DNA from: Uloborus plumipes
Taxonomy: Eukaryota > Arthropoda > Arachnida > Araneae > Uloboridae
DNA: 64,000 nucleotides
NCBI GenBank assembly: GCA_038373865.1
Contig: JAXGGA010005544.1
Coordinates: 1 to 64,000 of the forward strand
Direction of reading: 5' to 3'
Shown here: positions 1 to 14,159 of the stretch, in pieces
How positions within the stretch are numbered: the first letter of the stretch is position 1
Layout: every line of letters starts with the position of its first letter
Program-made: the position numbers and the translations under genes
The notes under the pieces: generated by a model
Seen by the model: the letters and a program-made list of their open reading frames with translations, nothing else
Databases searched by the model: none
Told to the model about the DNA's origin: nothing

Positions 1-135
1 TAACGCCACCCGTTTGATGAACCGCTGCGCTAGACCAACAGAAACGGTTTTATAATGTCTCCTCCTTCACTCCCTCCCCCCAATTGACTCCGGTATCGCA
101 ACGTCCCATAAGAGGCATAGCTTCAAAATAACAAA

Positions 136-169
<34 letters not shown>

Positions 170-173
170 TATA

Positions 174-349
174 CAGTCGACGCTCGTTATAACGACCACT
201 CGTTACAAAGACCATCCTAATATAACGACCGGTGAGAAAAACCCCAACTGTATCCCAATATACTCTATGTTCTACCTCTTATAGCGACCCCTCGTTATAA
301 AGACCGTTTTCTGTAGGACGAAGGCGGTCGTTATATCGAGCGTCGACTG
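174..349. mobile_element. pogo/Tigger-like MITE in a (TA)n tract
   Basis: A 176-bp non-autonomous element. The left end begins CAGTCGACGCTCGTTATAAC and the right end is its near-perfect inverted repeat (GTTATATCGAGCGTCGACTG). TA sits directly outside both ends, and (TA)n runs continue on either side. Terminal CAG and the 'CTCGTTATAACGAC' style are typical of pogo/Tigger MITEs with TA target sites. The motif CTCGTTAYAAMGACC is repeated inside (about 204 and 292). There is no coding capacity. Confidence 0.75.
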
Positions 350-374
350 TATATATATATATATATATATATAT

Positions 375-1982
375 CATTTGTCGTATGTATTTTTCGTTTC
401 AACTGTTGTTTAACTCATTAAACGCCATTAGCATTCATGGAAAACTCTCAATCAGAACCATGCGGGCAGTGCGAAGGTATTGAAGGAAAGTTTTTTTGTT
501 TAAAAAATTCACTAAATCCATCGAAGTTTCCGACCAAACAATTTAAGTACATTATCGAAACGATTGCAATTTATTAGTAATGTAATTAATTAATTTCATT
601 TTTGAATAATATTGTTGCAGTTACCAATGAAACAGTAGTTAGAGTGGAAAGTTTATTGTCAGTCAAACGATGACTGACGCAGTCTGAATAGAAAGCTTTG
701 TGCCTGTTGGTGGTGACTGACGTGGCACTTAACGTGTTAATCTTCTGCCTGCTATCATTTTTCCGCTCGTCGAAGGAAGTTACTTGTCATGATTTCGGCC
801 ATAAAAACCTTTGAGTGTACTTTGGTTAGTCGGTTCGATCGTGCGTCTGATAATACTGCGCGGCCGAAAAGGAGTGAAGAATGTTTTTTTTTTTTTTAAA
901 TGCTTTTTGACACCACCTTTTTGATTCTAATGGAAAGTGACAAACTGAATCCAAACATAACCCCCGTTTTCCCACCATCACCCGCCACTTTTTGAAGATA
1001 GCTCCCTCCCCCCCCCCCCTCAGGCTCTCTTCCTTTTTTTTTTTTAAATTTTTCTAGTTTCATAGCCATTATTTTTATTTGTGGGGGGGGGGGGAGCTTC
1101 ATATTAAACATCAAGTTTCTTTTAAGGTCTAGGAAGATGGGAAATTAAGAAGAATATTTGAAGAAGAGACGTTTGGTTGTGGGTGTAGGTGGGGGTCTAT
1201 TTCCCGGGAAAATTTAAAAAGTCATCAATAACGAGCCGCATTGCAGATTTTCCGGAAAGGAACTTCTCGTTTCATTTATTTTTATTCCAATTACATTCGC
1301 AGATGTAATTAAAATTAAAAATTAAATTAAATTTTCTTATAATATAGTATCAGTAATGTATATTAAATGTATATTTATATTTTTGTGGATACTCCGCCTC
1401 CATTGTTTATCACTGTTTGATAAATTTTGTGTCTTTGTGTTTGTTTTAGAAAGACAACGATTATGTGTTATTTTAAACTTTAAAATGTCATAGTAGTATG
1501 AAATATATAGCGTATTTTATATAATTGAGTGCTTTTATCGAGTGCTTCATTTTCTCTAACCCCCTGAAGATTTTATCATTGCAGATCTACGATAGCGGCT
1601 CATACGCTATGTGCTGCTCTTCCAAGTTTTTTTTTTTCTAGAACAAGTGAAAAAATTTCGAAAAAACTCCAGGAAAAAAAAATCGGTTTTGATCATTTTT
1701 TAATATTTATTGGGGAATACCTCCCTAAGTGTCCCTAGTTGCTATCATTGTTTTTGTGTTTGAACTTTTCACCTCTTTGTCTTTTCAGAAGAATGTTAAC
1801 GGCTAATGAGCCAATATTTTAAAAAGTGCTAATTTAAAGTTGGAGTTTCCTGATTAAAAAAAATTTTTGCAGAAAAAAATTAATATTGGATTCTAAGTCT
1901 AAATTAGGTCTAAATGCAAGAAAATAAAAGGGGGGAGGTCAAGGAAGTTATTTACCCCCTCCTTCGATTACTCACTTTTAAG
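375..1982. other. Gene-free upstream stretch
   Basis: I recognise no exon or RNA gene here. The stretch holds several homopolymers, including a C tract near 1008-1019 and a G tract near 1082-1094, and otherwise unremarkable AT-rich sequence. Short stop-bounded frames look random. Confidence 0.5.
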
Positions 1983-2111
1983 CCGTTACAGATCTGATGT
2001 TAATATGAGCTACATATCTGAGTTTATGCTTTCAGTCTTCTTTAACAACTCTGAAAATGATATCATTTCCTTGCATTTTTAACATAGAATTAATATAATT
2101 ATATTAATATA

Positions 2112-3329
2112 CACTGAAGTGACAAAAGTCATGGGATAGCAATATGCAAATTTTCAGATGGCAGTAGCATCGCATAGAACAGGTATAAATGCGCAGTGCT
2201 TTTACAGAGCTTTCATTTCTGTTCAAGTTATTCATGTGAAGAGGTTTTAACGTGATGATGACCGCACGACGTGAATTAACAGACTTTGAACGCGGAATGT
2301 TAGTTGGAGCTAGACGCATGGGTCATGCCATTTCGGAAATCGTTAGAGAATTCAACATTCCCAGATCCACTGTGTCAAGAGTGTGCCGAGAGTATGAAAT
2401 TTCAGGCATAACATCCCACCATGGACAGCGCAGTGGTCGACCGCCTGCACTTAAAGATCGAGACCGGCGACGTCTGCAAAGAGTCGTAAATTCTAACAGA
2501 CAAGCAACACTGCGTCAAATCACCGTAGAAATCAATGTGGGACGTACAATGGACGTGTCTGCTAGAACTGTGCGGAGAAATTTGGATTTCTTGGGCTATT
2601 CCAGCAGAAGACCGACTCGAGTGCCTTTACTGACAGAACGACATCGCTTGCAGCGACTCTCGTGGGCACGTGAGCATATCGGTTGGTCCCTAGATGAATG
2701 GAAAACCGTGGCCTGGTCCGATGAGTCACGATTTCAGCTGGTAAGAGCCGATGGTAGGGTTCGAGTGTGGCGCAGACCCCACGAAGCCATGGACCCAAAC
2801 TGTCAGCAAGGCACTGTTCAAGCTGGTGGTGGCTCCGTAATGGTGTGGGCTGTTTTTTCATGGCATGGACTTGGTCCTCTAGTGCGACTGGACCGAACAT
2901 TGACTGGAAATGCTTATGTGCAGCTACTTGGAGATCACTTGCAGCCATTCATGGACTTCATGTACCCAAACAACGATGGGATTTTTATGGATGACAATGC
3001 GCCATGTCACCGGGCCACAACTGTTCGCAATTGGTTTGAAGAAAATTCTGGACAATTCCAACGAATGATTTGGCCACCTAGATCGCCCGACATGAATCCC
3101 ATTGAGCATTTATGGGACACCATCGAGAGGTCTGTTCGTGCCCAAAATCCTGCCCCATCAACGCTTTCACAATTATGGACGTCTATCGAGACAGCATGGC
3201 TCAATATTCCTGTAGAAGACTTCCAACGACTTGTTGAGTCCATGCCACGTCGAGTTGTTGCACTTCGCCGGGCAAAAGGAGGGCCGACACGATATTAAGA
3301 GGTATCCCATGACTTTTGTCACTTCAGTG
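2112..3329 (+). mobile_element. Intact Tc1/mariner (DD36E) element, copy 1
   Basis: A 1218-bp element with a TA target duplication outside each end. The terminal inverted repeats begin CACTGAAGTGACAAAAGTCA and extend about 27 bp (through ATGGGATA) at both ends. It contains one full-length transposase gene. A second copy of exactly the same length lies in reverse orientation at 38142-39359. The flanks are short AT runs, as expected for TA-targeting elements. Confidence 0.95.
2255..3298 (+). CDS. Tc1/mariner transposase, DD36E type, intact
   Basis: A 347-residue transposase that cuts and re-inserts its own element at TA sites in the nucleus. The first ATG (MMTARREL) is chosen; a GTG just upstream is not a credible eukaryotic start. 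Order: an N-terminal helix-turn-helix pair for terminal-repeat binding (about residues 8-110), with a GRPP sequence at 61-64 in place of the usual GRPR AT-hook between the two helical domains. The RNase-H-like DDE core follows: D156 (in WSDESRF), D247 (in FMDDNAPCH) and E284 (in [11 protein letters not shown]). There are 90 residues between the aspartates and 36 between D247 and E284, so this is DD36E rather than the DD34E of classical Tc1. That spacing matches the family published as Incomer; assignment to it is inference. No stops or frameshifts, and all catalytic residues are present, so the protein may be functional. Confidence 0.93.
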   Translation: MMTARRELTDFERGMLVGARRMGHAISEIVREFNIPRSTVSRVCREYEISGITSHHGQRSGRPPALKDRDRRRLQRVVNSNRQATLRQITVEINVGRTMDVSARTVRRNLDFLGYSSRRPTRVPLLTERHRLQRLSWAREHIGWSLDEWKTVAWSDESRFQLVRADGRVRVWRRPHEAMDPNCQQGTVQAGGGSVMVWAVFSWHGLGPLVRLDRTLTGNAYVQLLGDHLQPFMDFMYPNNDGIFMDDNAPCHRATTVRNWFEENSGQFQRMIWPPRSPDMNPIEHLWDTIERSVRAQNPAPSTLSQLWTSIETAWLNIPVEDFQRLVESMPRRVVALRRAKGGPTRY

Positions 3330-3331
3330 TA

Positions 3332-5065
3332 TATATATTAGCTAAAAATCAAATTTTATTATAAAAAAGAATTTCTTGGAAATAAAAATAAGCGACAAGG
3401 TTTTTAGATAAAATAAATTATGAGTTTACCAAATCCAAGCTAATAAAACATTTGTTTTGTTTTGAAACAACACACAACTTCAACTTTTTCAATACACAAC
3501 TTTGCTGCTTGCTTTTCTTTAATTAGTTGCAGGAAATTTAATTTCTTGATTAGAAAATCAAATTTAGCATGCTAGTTATTATCTAGTTATTTAGCGAAGT
3601 TATGAGAAATTGAAGCACCAAAAAAATAAATAAAATAATAATTAATTTATTTAATTTCTGCAGTGTCAATTTTTCTTATTTTACGAACTTCTACTGTTCG
3701 GTCATACAAACCACAACTGAAGCAATTGTACTAAAACTCATTGCTTTTTATTTTTTAAGAAAAAAAATATTCAATGTATGGCTAAAAGCTATGATTTTTG
3801 CTTTTTAATAATTCTGAAACGTGAGAGTTAGTTCGGTAACATATTCGCTGTTTTTCAATGTTACCGTTCTGACTGTTACCGATCTGACAAACTGACAAAG
3901 TTTTTTTTATATTTCCGAGTCGATCGCGCTAAACCAAAATCAAACACGTGGTTTTTTCACTTATAATAAAGGACTATACTTATATATAAAATAACTTTTA
4001 AAATAATAAAAACTGCGCATTTTAGCTCGTGTTACCGATCTGATGACTTAAATGACACACATTTTATAAATCACTTTAAAAAATCTTACCTGCAATTTTA
4101 GATGCAGAAATGCAAATTTTTAATTACGATGCGATAAAACATCACACCAGGTGCTTAGTATCACGTGAAATCGGTGCAGGAAATGATTTTGGGAGCCTAA
4201 ATATAGATCAGAAGTTATTGTTACCGCTCCGACGCGGAACTGAGAGACACGCTTATTTCGCATTCCCTAGAAAATCAGAAATCGATTAAAACAAACATGA
4301 AGTAAAATATTAATAAAGGGGTAAAAATAGAATGGTTTTTTGTGCAAGTGCGTTTTTTTTTTTGGGAAGTTAGAAAGTGCGCTTAAGCTGTTTGCATGCT
4401 AAGCTTTGCTACTGGGGACACGTTACTGATCTGATTTTCGATGTATAAAACAAATATTTTCTGAAGAAAAAAAAAATTTTTTTTTTCTGATATTATTAGA
4501 TGAAATGAAAGCAAAACCTTATCTTCTTTCTGGGGATTTTTGTTTTAACTACTTGTTGAAATGCTAGTGAAAATTCACTTGGGAATCAAATTGGCACTTT
4601 TCTAAATATTAGCTCTAATATGATGCTGCGCATCCCCTCCAAATCGAAATAATGGCTAAGAAACTATTAAAAGCAGGGGAATGGGAGGGGGGATAAAACT
4701 AAAATAAGGGGGAGCTATGTCCAAAAGGTAGTGGGTGATTGGGGTAAGCGGTGGTCAAATTTGGATTCAGATGGTATTTTGCATGATATTCAGCAGGAAA
4801 ACGTCGGAAGCAAATTACATGTGCGGTCCGCAGTGTAATCGACACGTTGATGGATCGAACTCATCTTTGGTGCTAGGTTACTAGTTTTTTGTTGTTATTG
4901 AGTGAAATTTATTTCATATACATTGTTATGAATTTACGTTTAATTTTTAAATGCATATGTTGAACGAGCTGTAAAAGATCCGTTTAAGATCCATAAAGAG
5001 TGAAGCGGACCAAATCTTTATTTTCCTTCGTACATCCGCGGATACGGATATCCGACACGTCACTT
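3332..5065. other. Gene-free stretch
   Basis: No exon, RNA gene or bounded element is recognised apart from the iterated GTTACCGATCTGA motif described separately. Poly-T and poly-A runs occur near 4350 and 4470. Confidence 0.45.

Positions 5066-5154
<89 letters not shown>
5066..5154. repeat. (TA)n microsatellite
   Basis: About 90 bp of nearly pure TA dinucleotide with one early ACAT interruption. It produces false Tyr-Ile open frames on translation. Confidence 0.95.
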
Positions 5155-5158
<4 letters not shown>

Positions 5159-5241
5159 ATCACAATTGCTATTTTATTTTTCCTGTGTAATGTGCAGCTG
5201 TTTTAATTTGCGTATTATTGTTGCCACTGGTAATTTAAGTA

Positions 5242-6681
5242 CCGTCAGCTGGGGTAAGATTGGCCCAAATCTAAAGATTTGTAATAGTTTTATGAGTAGT
5301 ATTTGTAATAGTTTTTGAGTTATTTGTAATAGTTTTATCATTAAATTAAAACCATATTGAGACCTCTCAATCATTTTGCAATATTATACTGCATTTTTTA
5401 ATGTTTGGGCCAAAGTTGCCTTGAATTGGGGAAACTTTGTCCCATACTTTTAAACCATATATAAAACCTGTTATTAGCATAGGTTGGGCTAAAGTTAGAC
5501 AAGATAAAATTACCACCAGACATATTAGTTTGTTGTTTTGCCTGCTTTTAATTCAAAAACATCCGTGAAATGGGGGGAAATAGGAATAAATGAAACAAAC
5601 TTCATTTTAGATAAAAATATTGTATTGTATAAAAATATAAATCCAATTCAATTACAGGGAACCCATAGTCTGCCATTTTTATTAAATGTTGTTCGAAAAC
5701 ATGCTCCTCTTCATCACTAAAGATTCTTCATCACTAAAGATAAAGACGTCCTACATTTTTTGAATGAATCCCTTTAAGTTTGCTTTTTATTGTAGACCTA
5801 GCAGACCCGTCATTTAGGGGGGCAGGGGGGTCAATTGCGCGCTCCTGACTTTGAGAAATCAGTGTATTTACATATAAGTGGGCGTGGTTTTTTGTTTTCC
5901 GATGAAATTGCATTGTGTTTGGACCCTTTGCCCCTTCCCCCCTGGAAAAACTTGAAATGACGTCCCAGAGACCTAGGTATATTATACATTTTTTCTGCAG
6001 CTCTTTGGGTTAAGGCACCAGACTTAGTAGCCTCTTAAACACTCCTCTAACACTTCTCATTTGTAATTGGCGTAATTTCTTGTACCAAGAGGTATTATCC
6101 GATTTCTCGGCATTTTTCCTGCAAAAAAATCCAAAAACTAGCGCTTAAAATAATAATAAAAATATTTTAAGTGGTTTTGTTAAACAATGTGCTTATAAAA
6201 TAGGTACCAATCAAGTTTTATATAGAAAATAATGTACCTTGGGGTAACTTTGGCCCAGCTACCATCTTGAGCCAAAGTTACCCCAACTCTGGGCCAAAGT
6301 TGTCATGAAATAATAAAATCGAATTATTTTGTAAAACGTAATAGTATTATTACACCAAAAATACTTGAAACAATTGAATATATGATATCGTAATACACTT
6401 ACCTACAAGTAGCTCTTCAAGAATTAGCGTTCACAAGTAAAAGTTGAGAGACAACAAATTTTACCACTTTCTCAAAGTGAAGATGGAGCAGCACTAGAGT
6501 GAATATGAAATATAGAAATAACCTCCACTTCATGAACAGTCAAGCCAGTGGTGCTACCTATCCAGTAAGGCATTGTCTAGGCCGATAACTCATCATTATG
6601 ATTATAATATAGGACAACAAAACTTTTTCTAACTTTGGGCCAATGTTACCCTCATAGGGTCAATCTTATCCCAACAGACGG
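5242..6681. mobile_element. TIR element with iterated GGGGTAA..TTGGCCC motif
   Basis: A 1440-bp non-autonomous element flanked by TA. The left end reads CCGTCAGCTGGGGTAAGATT and the right end is the matching inverted repeat (AATCTTATCCCAACAGACGG). The terminal motif GGGGTAAGATTGGCCC and its complement GGGCCAAAGTTACCCC recur inside near 5405, 5440, 5485, 6240, 6272, 6292 and 6637, in both orientations. No transposase is visible. A hAT-type MITE has inserted at 5802-5968. The TA target suggests the Tc1/mariner/pogo group, but the superfamily is unproven. Confidence 0.75.
5802..5968. mobile_element. hAT-like MITE nested in the preceding element
   Basis: A 167-bp element with an 8-bp target-site duplication AGACCTAG on both sides (5794-5801 and 5969-5976). 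The ends are imperfect inverted repeats, CAGACCCGTCATTT and AAATGACGTCCCAG. G-rich and C-rich tracts lie just inside the ends. An inverted relative sits at about 55161-55316, sharing the CCACGCCC...TTACATGTAAAT block. Confidence 0.75.
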
Positions 6682-6683
6682 TA

Positions 6684-8478
<1,795 letters not shown>

Positions 8479-9180
8479 ATGTATTTTTCTCCTCCGGATC
8501 CCGCGAGCGCACTGTCGAGATCGGAGCGCATTCATTTAATGGACATAAGTCGTGCGCTGGACAATGGAAACATAAGATGTGATCGCCGCTGGGATCGCGA
8601 CAAAGATGACAGCGGCATGCATAAATTTCGTGATTCGGAGCCTTTGCGCTGCTGCGCAGATTCGGCTCGCCAAGTCGATTGCTCCAACGAAAGTGACATC
8701 AGCGAGGCAATATTTGCTCCAATAAGACCAATGGCAAATGATGGTTCCGATTTCAGTGATACGTCAATATCGATACCTTGCAGCCCGCCTGTGCAGTACA
8801 GCGCGAAGTATCCCATCGTAAATGGGTCGTGTCGCGAATGTCATAGCCCGTCTGTCAGCAACTGTGTCAACAAGAGACGTCGGCGGAAAGTGATGACAAG
8901 GAGTTTAGTGCTTGAACCTGGTTTCGATAGCTTTCCTCAGATTGCAAAGAATCGCTCTGGTAGTGGTCTTAGTGATTCTGGCGTTCATCTGCGTGGGGAT
9001 AGGCAATATCAACATGACTCTGACTCGAGTAGCTCGAGTTCCAATAATGTATCAGCTCTTAAAGTTGTTCGAAGAAAGCCCAAACCCCAAAAGAGATTCG
9101 CAACTCCAACATATCATTATGTCGCTTATCAAAATGGTCCCAGACCGGTGTACAGTGCTAGTCTTCCTCCGTATCCATGG
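8479..9180 (+). CDS. liprin-beta: Putative alternative first coding exon A of the liprin-beta gene
   Basis: An open frame of 234 codons from ATG 8479 to a strong donor (TGG|GTAAGT) that falls exactly on a codon boundary. The frame is closed upstream by TAA at 8437-8439, so this is a first coding exon; a second in-frame ATG at 8539 (MDISRAL) is an alternative start. The product looks disordered: Ser-rich (a run DSDSSSSSSNN), with basic patches (NKRRRRK, VRRKPKPQKR) and a Tyr/Pro-rich tail ending PPYPW. I recognise no domain. Assignment to liprin-beta rests on strand, position and phase-0 compatibility with the exon at 34457; it could belong to another transcript. The length without stops in AT-rich DNA and the perfect donor make coding status likely. 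Confidence 0.62.
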
Positions 9181-12100
9181 GTAAGTAAGTTTCAGTTTCA
9201 ACTGAAGCTAAAATTATTTTTGTCTACAATTCATGTGATAAATATTTTTGTAAGTTACTAGCCAGCTTTCCGTGACTAGATGGTTCGCTCTTTTGCGCAA
9301 TTCACTTTTTATGACAGTCACCTATTTACGGCAATCAATATCTATATCTCTCTTAATCAATATCTATATCTCTGTTCATTTGCATTTGATATCTCTAAGT
9401 TTCTCTTAATAGATCTTTCTGTGATCTACCTAACTCCATAGCCGTCAATCTCTGTCGGCAGGGCACAGCGGGGATACTTGATCTCTCAGGATACATGTCC
9501 CCTCTCAAATCTCTAAAGGGCAATAATGCACAATTTTAATTATGGCAACATTACCGAACATCCATAGTATTTTTACATCCCCAAGTGTCAGTTTTGCTCA
9601 TGCACTAGGGATTATATGTCGTTTTAAGCTTTCAGAAGTGATTTTTTTTTCTTCCTTTTGCGTATTAAAGAAAGTTGTTCTCGCGGAAAAAATTTCCCTC
9701 AAATTTTGGCATAAATTGTCATTTTACTTACACCCGATTGAGCATTGAATAGTTTTTTTTAGGTTCTTTCGAACTTGCATATTAGACCTTAGAAGTTATG
9801 GATTGCAAAAATATCCATTTTGAGCATCCCCGAGTTACTACTACAAGTTTTCTCATTACGTCTGTATATACCTGTGTTCTTATGTATGTATGTATCTCGC
9901 ATAACTAAAAAACAGTAAGCCGTAGAAAGTTGAAATTTTGCATGTAGACTCTGAGTGTGGTTTAGTTGTGTATTTCTTTTTTTGGTTGCATTCGGATATC
10001 CCAAAATGGGTCTTTTACGCTTTTCTCGAGGAAAATTTGTGTTACTTCTTGTAGACTTAAGTGATATATTTTGGTGACCACTTAGCAGTAAATCCCCAAG
10101 CTTTTGGTCGCGAAATTTTTGTCGTCAACTTCTTAGTAGCTACAAATAGCTAAAGTTGGTAAAGTAGCCAAGTTGGTTATAAATATGGCTAAAAAATAAT
10201 TTATCGAATCTTTTTTCAAACTGGCGATATTTAATGAGTGACCCATTGAATCATGCTACAATTGTCGATATTTAGAAACTGAATCTCCAAAACTGGTTTT
10301 TTTTTTTGCATTGGTTTGCGACAAACTAGAGGTGTAATTATTTAAAATGTTTTCGCGCCCACTCTAAGGAATTGTTTTTTATATAAGTTCCATAGTTTTA
10401 TGCAGTTTTAGATCGTAGTGCTAGTAAAAAAGTCACTTTTCATCAACATTACATTTGACATTACAATTTTCTACATTGATCAGTTTTTTATGTGTAGGAA
10501 AATGTCAAAAAAGTTATTCTTTCAAGAAATGTTCCTTCTAACGCTAGTTCATGAGTACAAGCCCCCTCCCCCCATACTTTTAGGTTATTGAAAATATCGA
10601 TTTTTTAATGGATGTAAAAGAAAAGTAGTGTGAGTTTCACACCATCAGATCTTTTTCGATTTTGGATCAACGAGGTTACTAGTTTTCTTGAAGAAGCTAA
10701 GCAAGACAACCATTGCTTTCATGATACGGTAGAAGATTCAGAACAATGTTGAAAGTATGAGAAGTATCAATTATTGGTTCATTTTGCTGTTGTTTTGAAA
10801 TTTGTTTGAAAATTATTCTTGGGAATACTTGAAGGACATTTGATTCGGGATCAAGTGTCCTTTAATATAATTATACTCATAAGTAAATGCTATTTATGCT
10901 ACACAGTGTTCACCAAAAATGCTGTTACCTTACAAAAGAACCTAAAGCTAAAGTAAATCCCCTATTCATAGCTAAAGCTTAAAAAAAGCTGACTTGGGCG
11001 AAAGAAAAATGCCCACACCAGCTTTTAAGTCTTTTATTAAACTTGTCGGATGTTTTACTTTCTGAAAATCATTTTTAAATTCAAAAATCAACAATTTTGT
11101 TTCGCAAACCACTTATTTCACTGATTGTTGATGTCAATTTTAAAATATGTTTATGGTTTATGATATTAAAACAGTAATTGACGCCACTAATTATGTAGGG
11201 TTAGTTCAGGTAAATGAGTCACTGGGGTAAGAGGGTCACTCCCTAAAATTGAAATATTCACATGGCTTTCATACTTTTTTACACTGATCATGTCACATGT
11301 CGTCACATTGATTGGTTTTGCATATATTGGTCATGCAAACGGCATAGCATCTTGATGGGCAAAAGACTTTTAAATGTGTGGGTGCATATTATATCTTATA
11401 TGTTTTGTATTATTTTTGTAGGGGGGGGGGATCATTATTTACTCCTTATGAAATGTTCTTGCTATCGCTTTTTGTAATTATATTTTAGTAATTATTTGTC
11501 AATTTTGTATATTTCTTAAAAATGTGGCCATATTTAATTAAAATTTTACTGGGAGGACGGAGGAACAAACATATTGTGCTACACCCTCCTCCCTCTCCAG
11601 ATAATCTAATTGCTCGCCTGTAAGCAACTGTCCTGCTTGATCGACTCTTTGAAATCCTGTTTCTGTAGCTTTACTCCCTTCCAAAGAGTAGTTTCACGAA
11701 GCTAAATTTATAACATGACTCCAGAAGTGCATGCTGTTGAGAATACACTCCGGCCGTATGTTTATGTAGGCACTCTTTTGTATGTAATCGGATTCTCCAT
11801 CTTGAAGTTTTATTTATCTTTTTATTTTTCACTTTTGGGGAAAGCTGGGTAATGTAAACCGTTGCGCGAAACCTGTGTTGAAAGTATATTGGAGCATCCT
11901 GTAATGGACTTCGCACGTTTTTAACTTGCAAAAGCTAATGAAATGTTCTTTTTTATTTTCAAGTGCATTGATTTGAAAGTTCAGATTACTGTTCGATTAT
12001 ATATAATTCATATTTGGCTACTTGGAGTTTAAAAAAATGTTATGTTGTTTAGGTACTTTGAATTTTGGAAATATTCAATTGTGTGTAATATTTTTTAAAA

Positions 12101-12437
12101 AAAGAAAAAAAAAAACGATCATTGTTTCCGTGTAAAAAGAAATTTGGGGTAGATTGACCAGTGAATAAACACTTATTAAAAACATGTATGGCATAGATGA
12201 AAACTGCAGCATTTTGTACATGATGAAAACGTTTATATGTTTTTTGTTTTTTCTTTTGGGTTAACTGGGAGAAATTTTAATAAATTTTATAGTTCTGAGT
12301 CGGGTTATTGAGATTGTTCTGATTAAGATTTCGATTGTTCTGTTAACGTTTATGACGAAACATTATTTTAAATATGCTAACTTATTATTGTGTTAAAATA
12401 TTTGGTAGTATTTTCTTAAACTTTTTTATGGGTATTT
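9181..12437. other. Intron after exon A, no gene seen
   Basis: No exon is recognised. Around 9800-10010 lies a segment (GTATGTATGTATCTCGCATA followed by AAAGTTGAAATTTTGCATGTAG) that resembles a dispersed repeat I associate with spider genomes, from memory only. Near 11210-11245 there is a GGGTCACT/GAGTCACTGGGGTAAG block that looks like another motif-bearing element, but I cannot bound it. Confidence 0.4.
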
Positions 12438-12832
12438 TCTATACTTATAATATAAAGCTGAAGAGTTTCTTTGTTTGAACGCGCTAATCTCAGGAACTAC
12501 TGGTTCGAATTGAAAACTTCTTTCTGTGTTGCATAGTCCATTTAATCAGGAAGGCTTTATGCTATATAACATTAAGCTATATGTAAGGAGTTATTTTTAT
12601 AGCTTAAAAATAATAATGACCAAAAACCACGAGCGTATTAGTTTCCGTTATTCACTCATCTCTAGAGATGGCCCTTATTAAAAGCATTGTTGTTAGCAAC
12701 TATGTGTAGACTGCGCTGGTCCTAGCGAGCTGCCGTAGCGGCGAGTTTGTTACTCTTCTGAAAACGGAGGCGTCACTTGACATTGCTTTTCATTTCTAAG
12801 GTAGCCCGTGCAGCGTCGGGCCACGCAGATAG
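12438..12832. mobile_element. Possible Helitron-like non-autonomous repeat
   Basis: The segment opens TCTATACTTATAATATAAAG, contains GCGCTAATCTCAGGAACTAC and TGGTTCGAATTGAAA, and closes with a perfect-stem hairpin GCCCG..CGGGC (12804-12821) about 10 bp before ATAGT. A 5' TC, a short GC hairpin near the 3' end and a terminal CTRR-like tail are Helitron features. Here the tail is degenerate (ATAGT, not CTAGT), so the call is tentative. There is no coding capacity. Confidence 0.45.
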
Positions 12833-13396
12833 TGTGTTTATAATTTTAATTTTTACTTATTTCTGTTTTATGCAGCTAAAAAATGGTTAATATTACATAT
12901 TGCTTTTTCTGCCTTCAAGTGCCGGATTATTTTAAAAACCTTTCTAAACATGCACTTTGACCTTTAATTCTTAGGTCATTCTAAATTTACTCACAGATTT
13001 AATGTCCGGAAAATTAAAAGAAAAGAAGTAAATAAATAAGTAAAAATTAGTGTTTTGACTCAGTGACTTAAGAAACCTCGTTCATAAAAAATAAAATAAT
13101 AAATTAAAAAAAAAAGAAAACGTTTTGCTTGGATTAAAAAAAAAAATAATTATGAAAGTCAAAACTGCCTTTTGACTGTCCGAAATAAAATTTCTTTGAT
13201 ATCTGCTTCTTCTGTAGCAATCTAATGATTTTACTATGATATAAAATTGTTTTAACTTGTAAAAACTAACTTGTTATAAGTATAATAGGACTTCAATTAA
13301 TGAAGAAAAAACCTTAAAAAAAATCTTTTGCATGAAAAAAAAAGTTTGTCCGGGATTTTTGTAACCTCTGTTACCAAATATAATGGTATTATTTAC

Positions 13397-13725
13397 CAGG
13401 GGATAAGGGTCAATCCAGGATATTTAACCAAGGTCCTGTTTTTGGAATTTTGTGAAAAATAGTTAAGAAATTTGTGAAAACTAATTCCTAATTTTGTGAA
13501 AAATAGTTACGGCAAAAAATATTCCCAATCGTTCCGTAAACTCGGATTTCTGTGAAGAGTCAGTTTTGAGTGTGGGATTTTTGTGAAAGGTCCATTTTTT
13601 AGTGACTGAATATTGTGAAGAATCCCTTTTTGAGTTTCTGAATTTTGTGAAGGGTCCTTTTTTGAGTGACTGAATTTTGTGAAGGGTCCTTTAACGGACC
13701 TAATTTTTCTCTAGATTGACCCCTG
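13397..13725. mobile_element. TIR element with tandem 'TTTTGTGAAGGGTCC' units, copy 1
   Basis: A 329-bp element. The ends form imperfect inverted repeats (left CAGGGG then GGGTCAATCCAGGA; right TCTAGATTGACCCCTG). A 5-bp direct repeat TTTAC flanks it (13392-13396 and 13726-13730). The inside is a decayed tandem array with units like GAGTGACTGAATTTTGTGAA followed by GGGTCC. A close relative lies at 32284-32637. The superfamily is unknown. Confidence 0.7.
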
Positions 13726-14159
13726 TTTACTCATCACAAAAGATGTCACATCCTTTCTAAATTTAGTAGGTGAATAATAAGCCTCAATAACTATTTAGAA
13801 AGTTAGATTACATCAGCATTTGATTGATTTTTTAACTTTTTTTTTTTTTTTTTGAGGCGTGTGTTTTTCCCTCCGTAACTTCTGTTCCCAACTTTTAAGT
13901 ACTTTAAAATAGTTTTTAAAATTTGATTGCATGAACATAAACTAATGAAGATTTTATACTATTATCTTACATTATGCTGTTAAAAGAATGAAAGAAATTA
14001 GTTTTCTGAATTTTGCTTTTTTTTTCCCCCAAATTGTAATCTCTGTTACCATGTCATGGTTACAGGGTAGTAACGAAGGTTTCTAAAGCAATCATTGTTT
14101 TCGAAAAATAATTTAATATTGAAACGGTGCTTTATCTTTTAACAAGTAATATTTAGATT

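Larger units (their letters stand above)
1983..4440. repeat. Region with iterated GTTACCGATCTGA motif
   Basis: The motif GTTACCGATCTGA or close variants recurs near 1985, 3870, 3885, 4030, 4220 and 4423. This resembles the iterated-motif elements elsewhere in the window, but I could not find convincing terminal repeats or a target-site duplication, so the ends given are only the outermost motif copies. The Tc1/mariner element at 2112-3329 lies inside it. Confidence 0.35.

Noticed and set aside
2562..3243. Minus-strand open frames of 61-128 codons under transposase copy 1 (mirrored under copy 2)
   Set aside because: Shadows of the intact transposase in other frames. They appear identically in both copies because the DNA is nearly identical.
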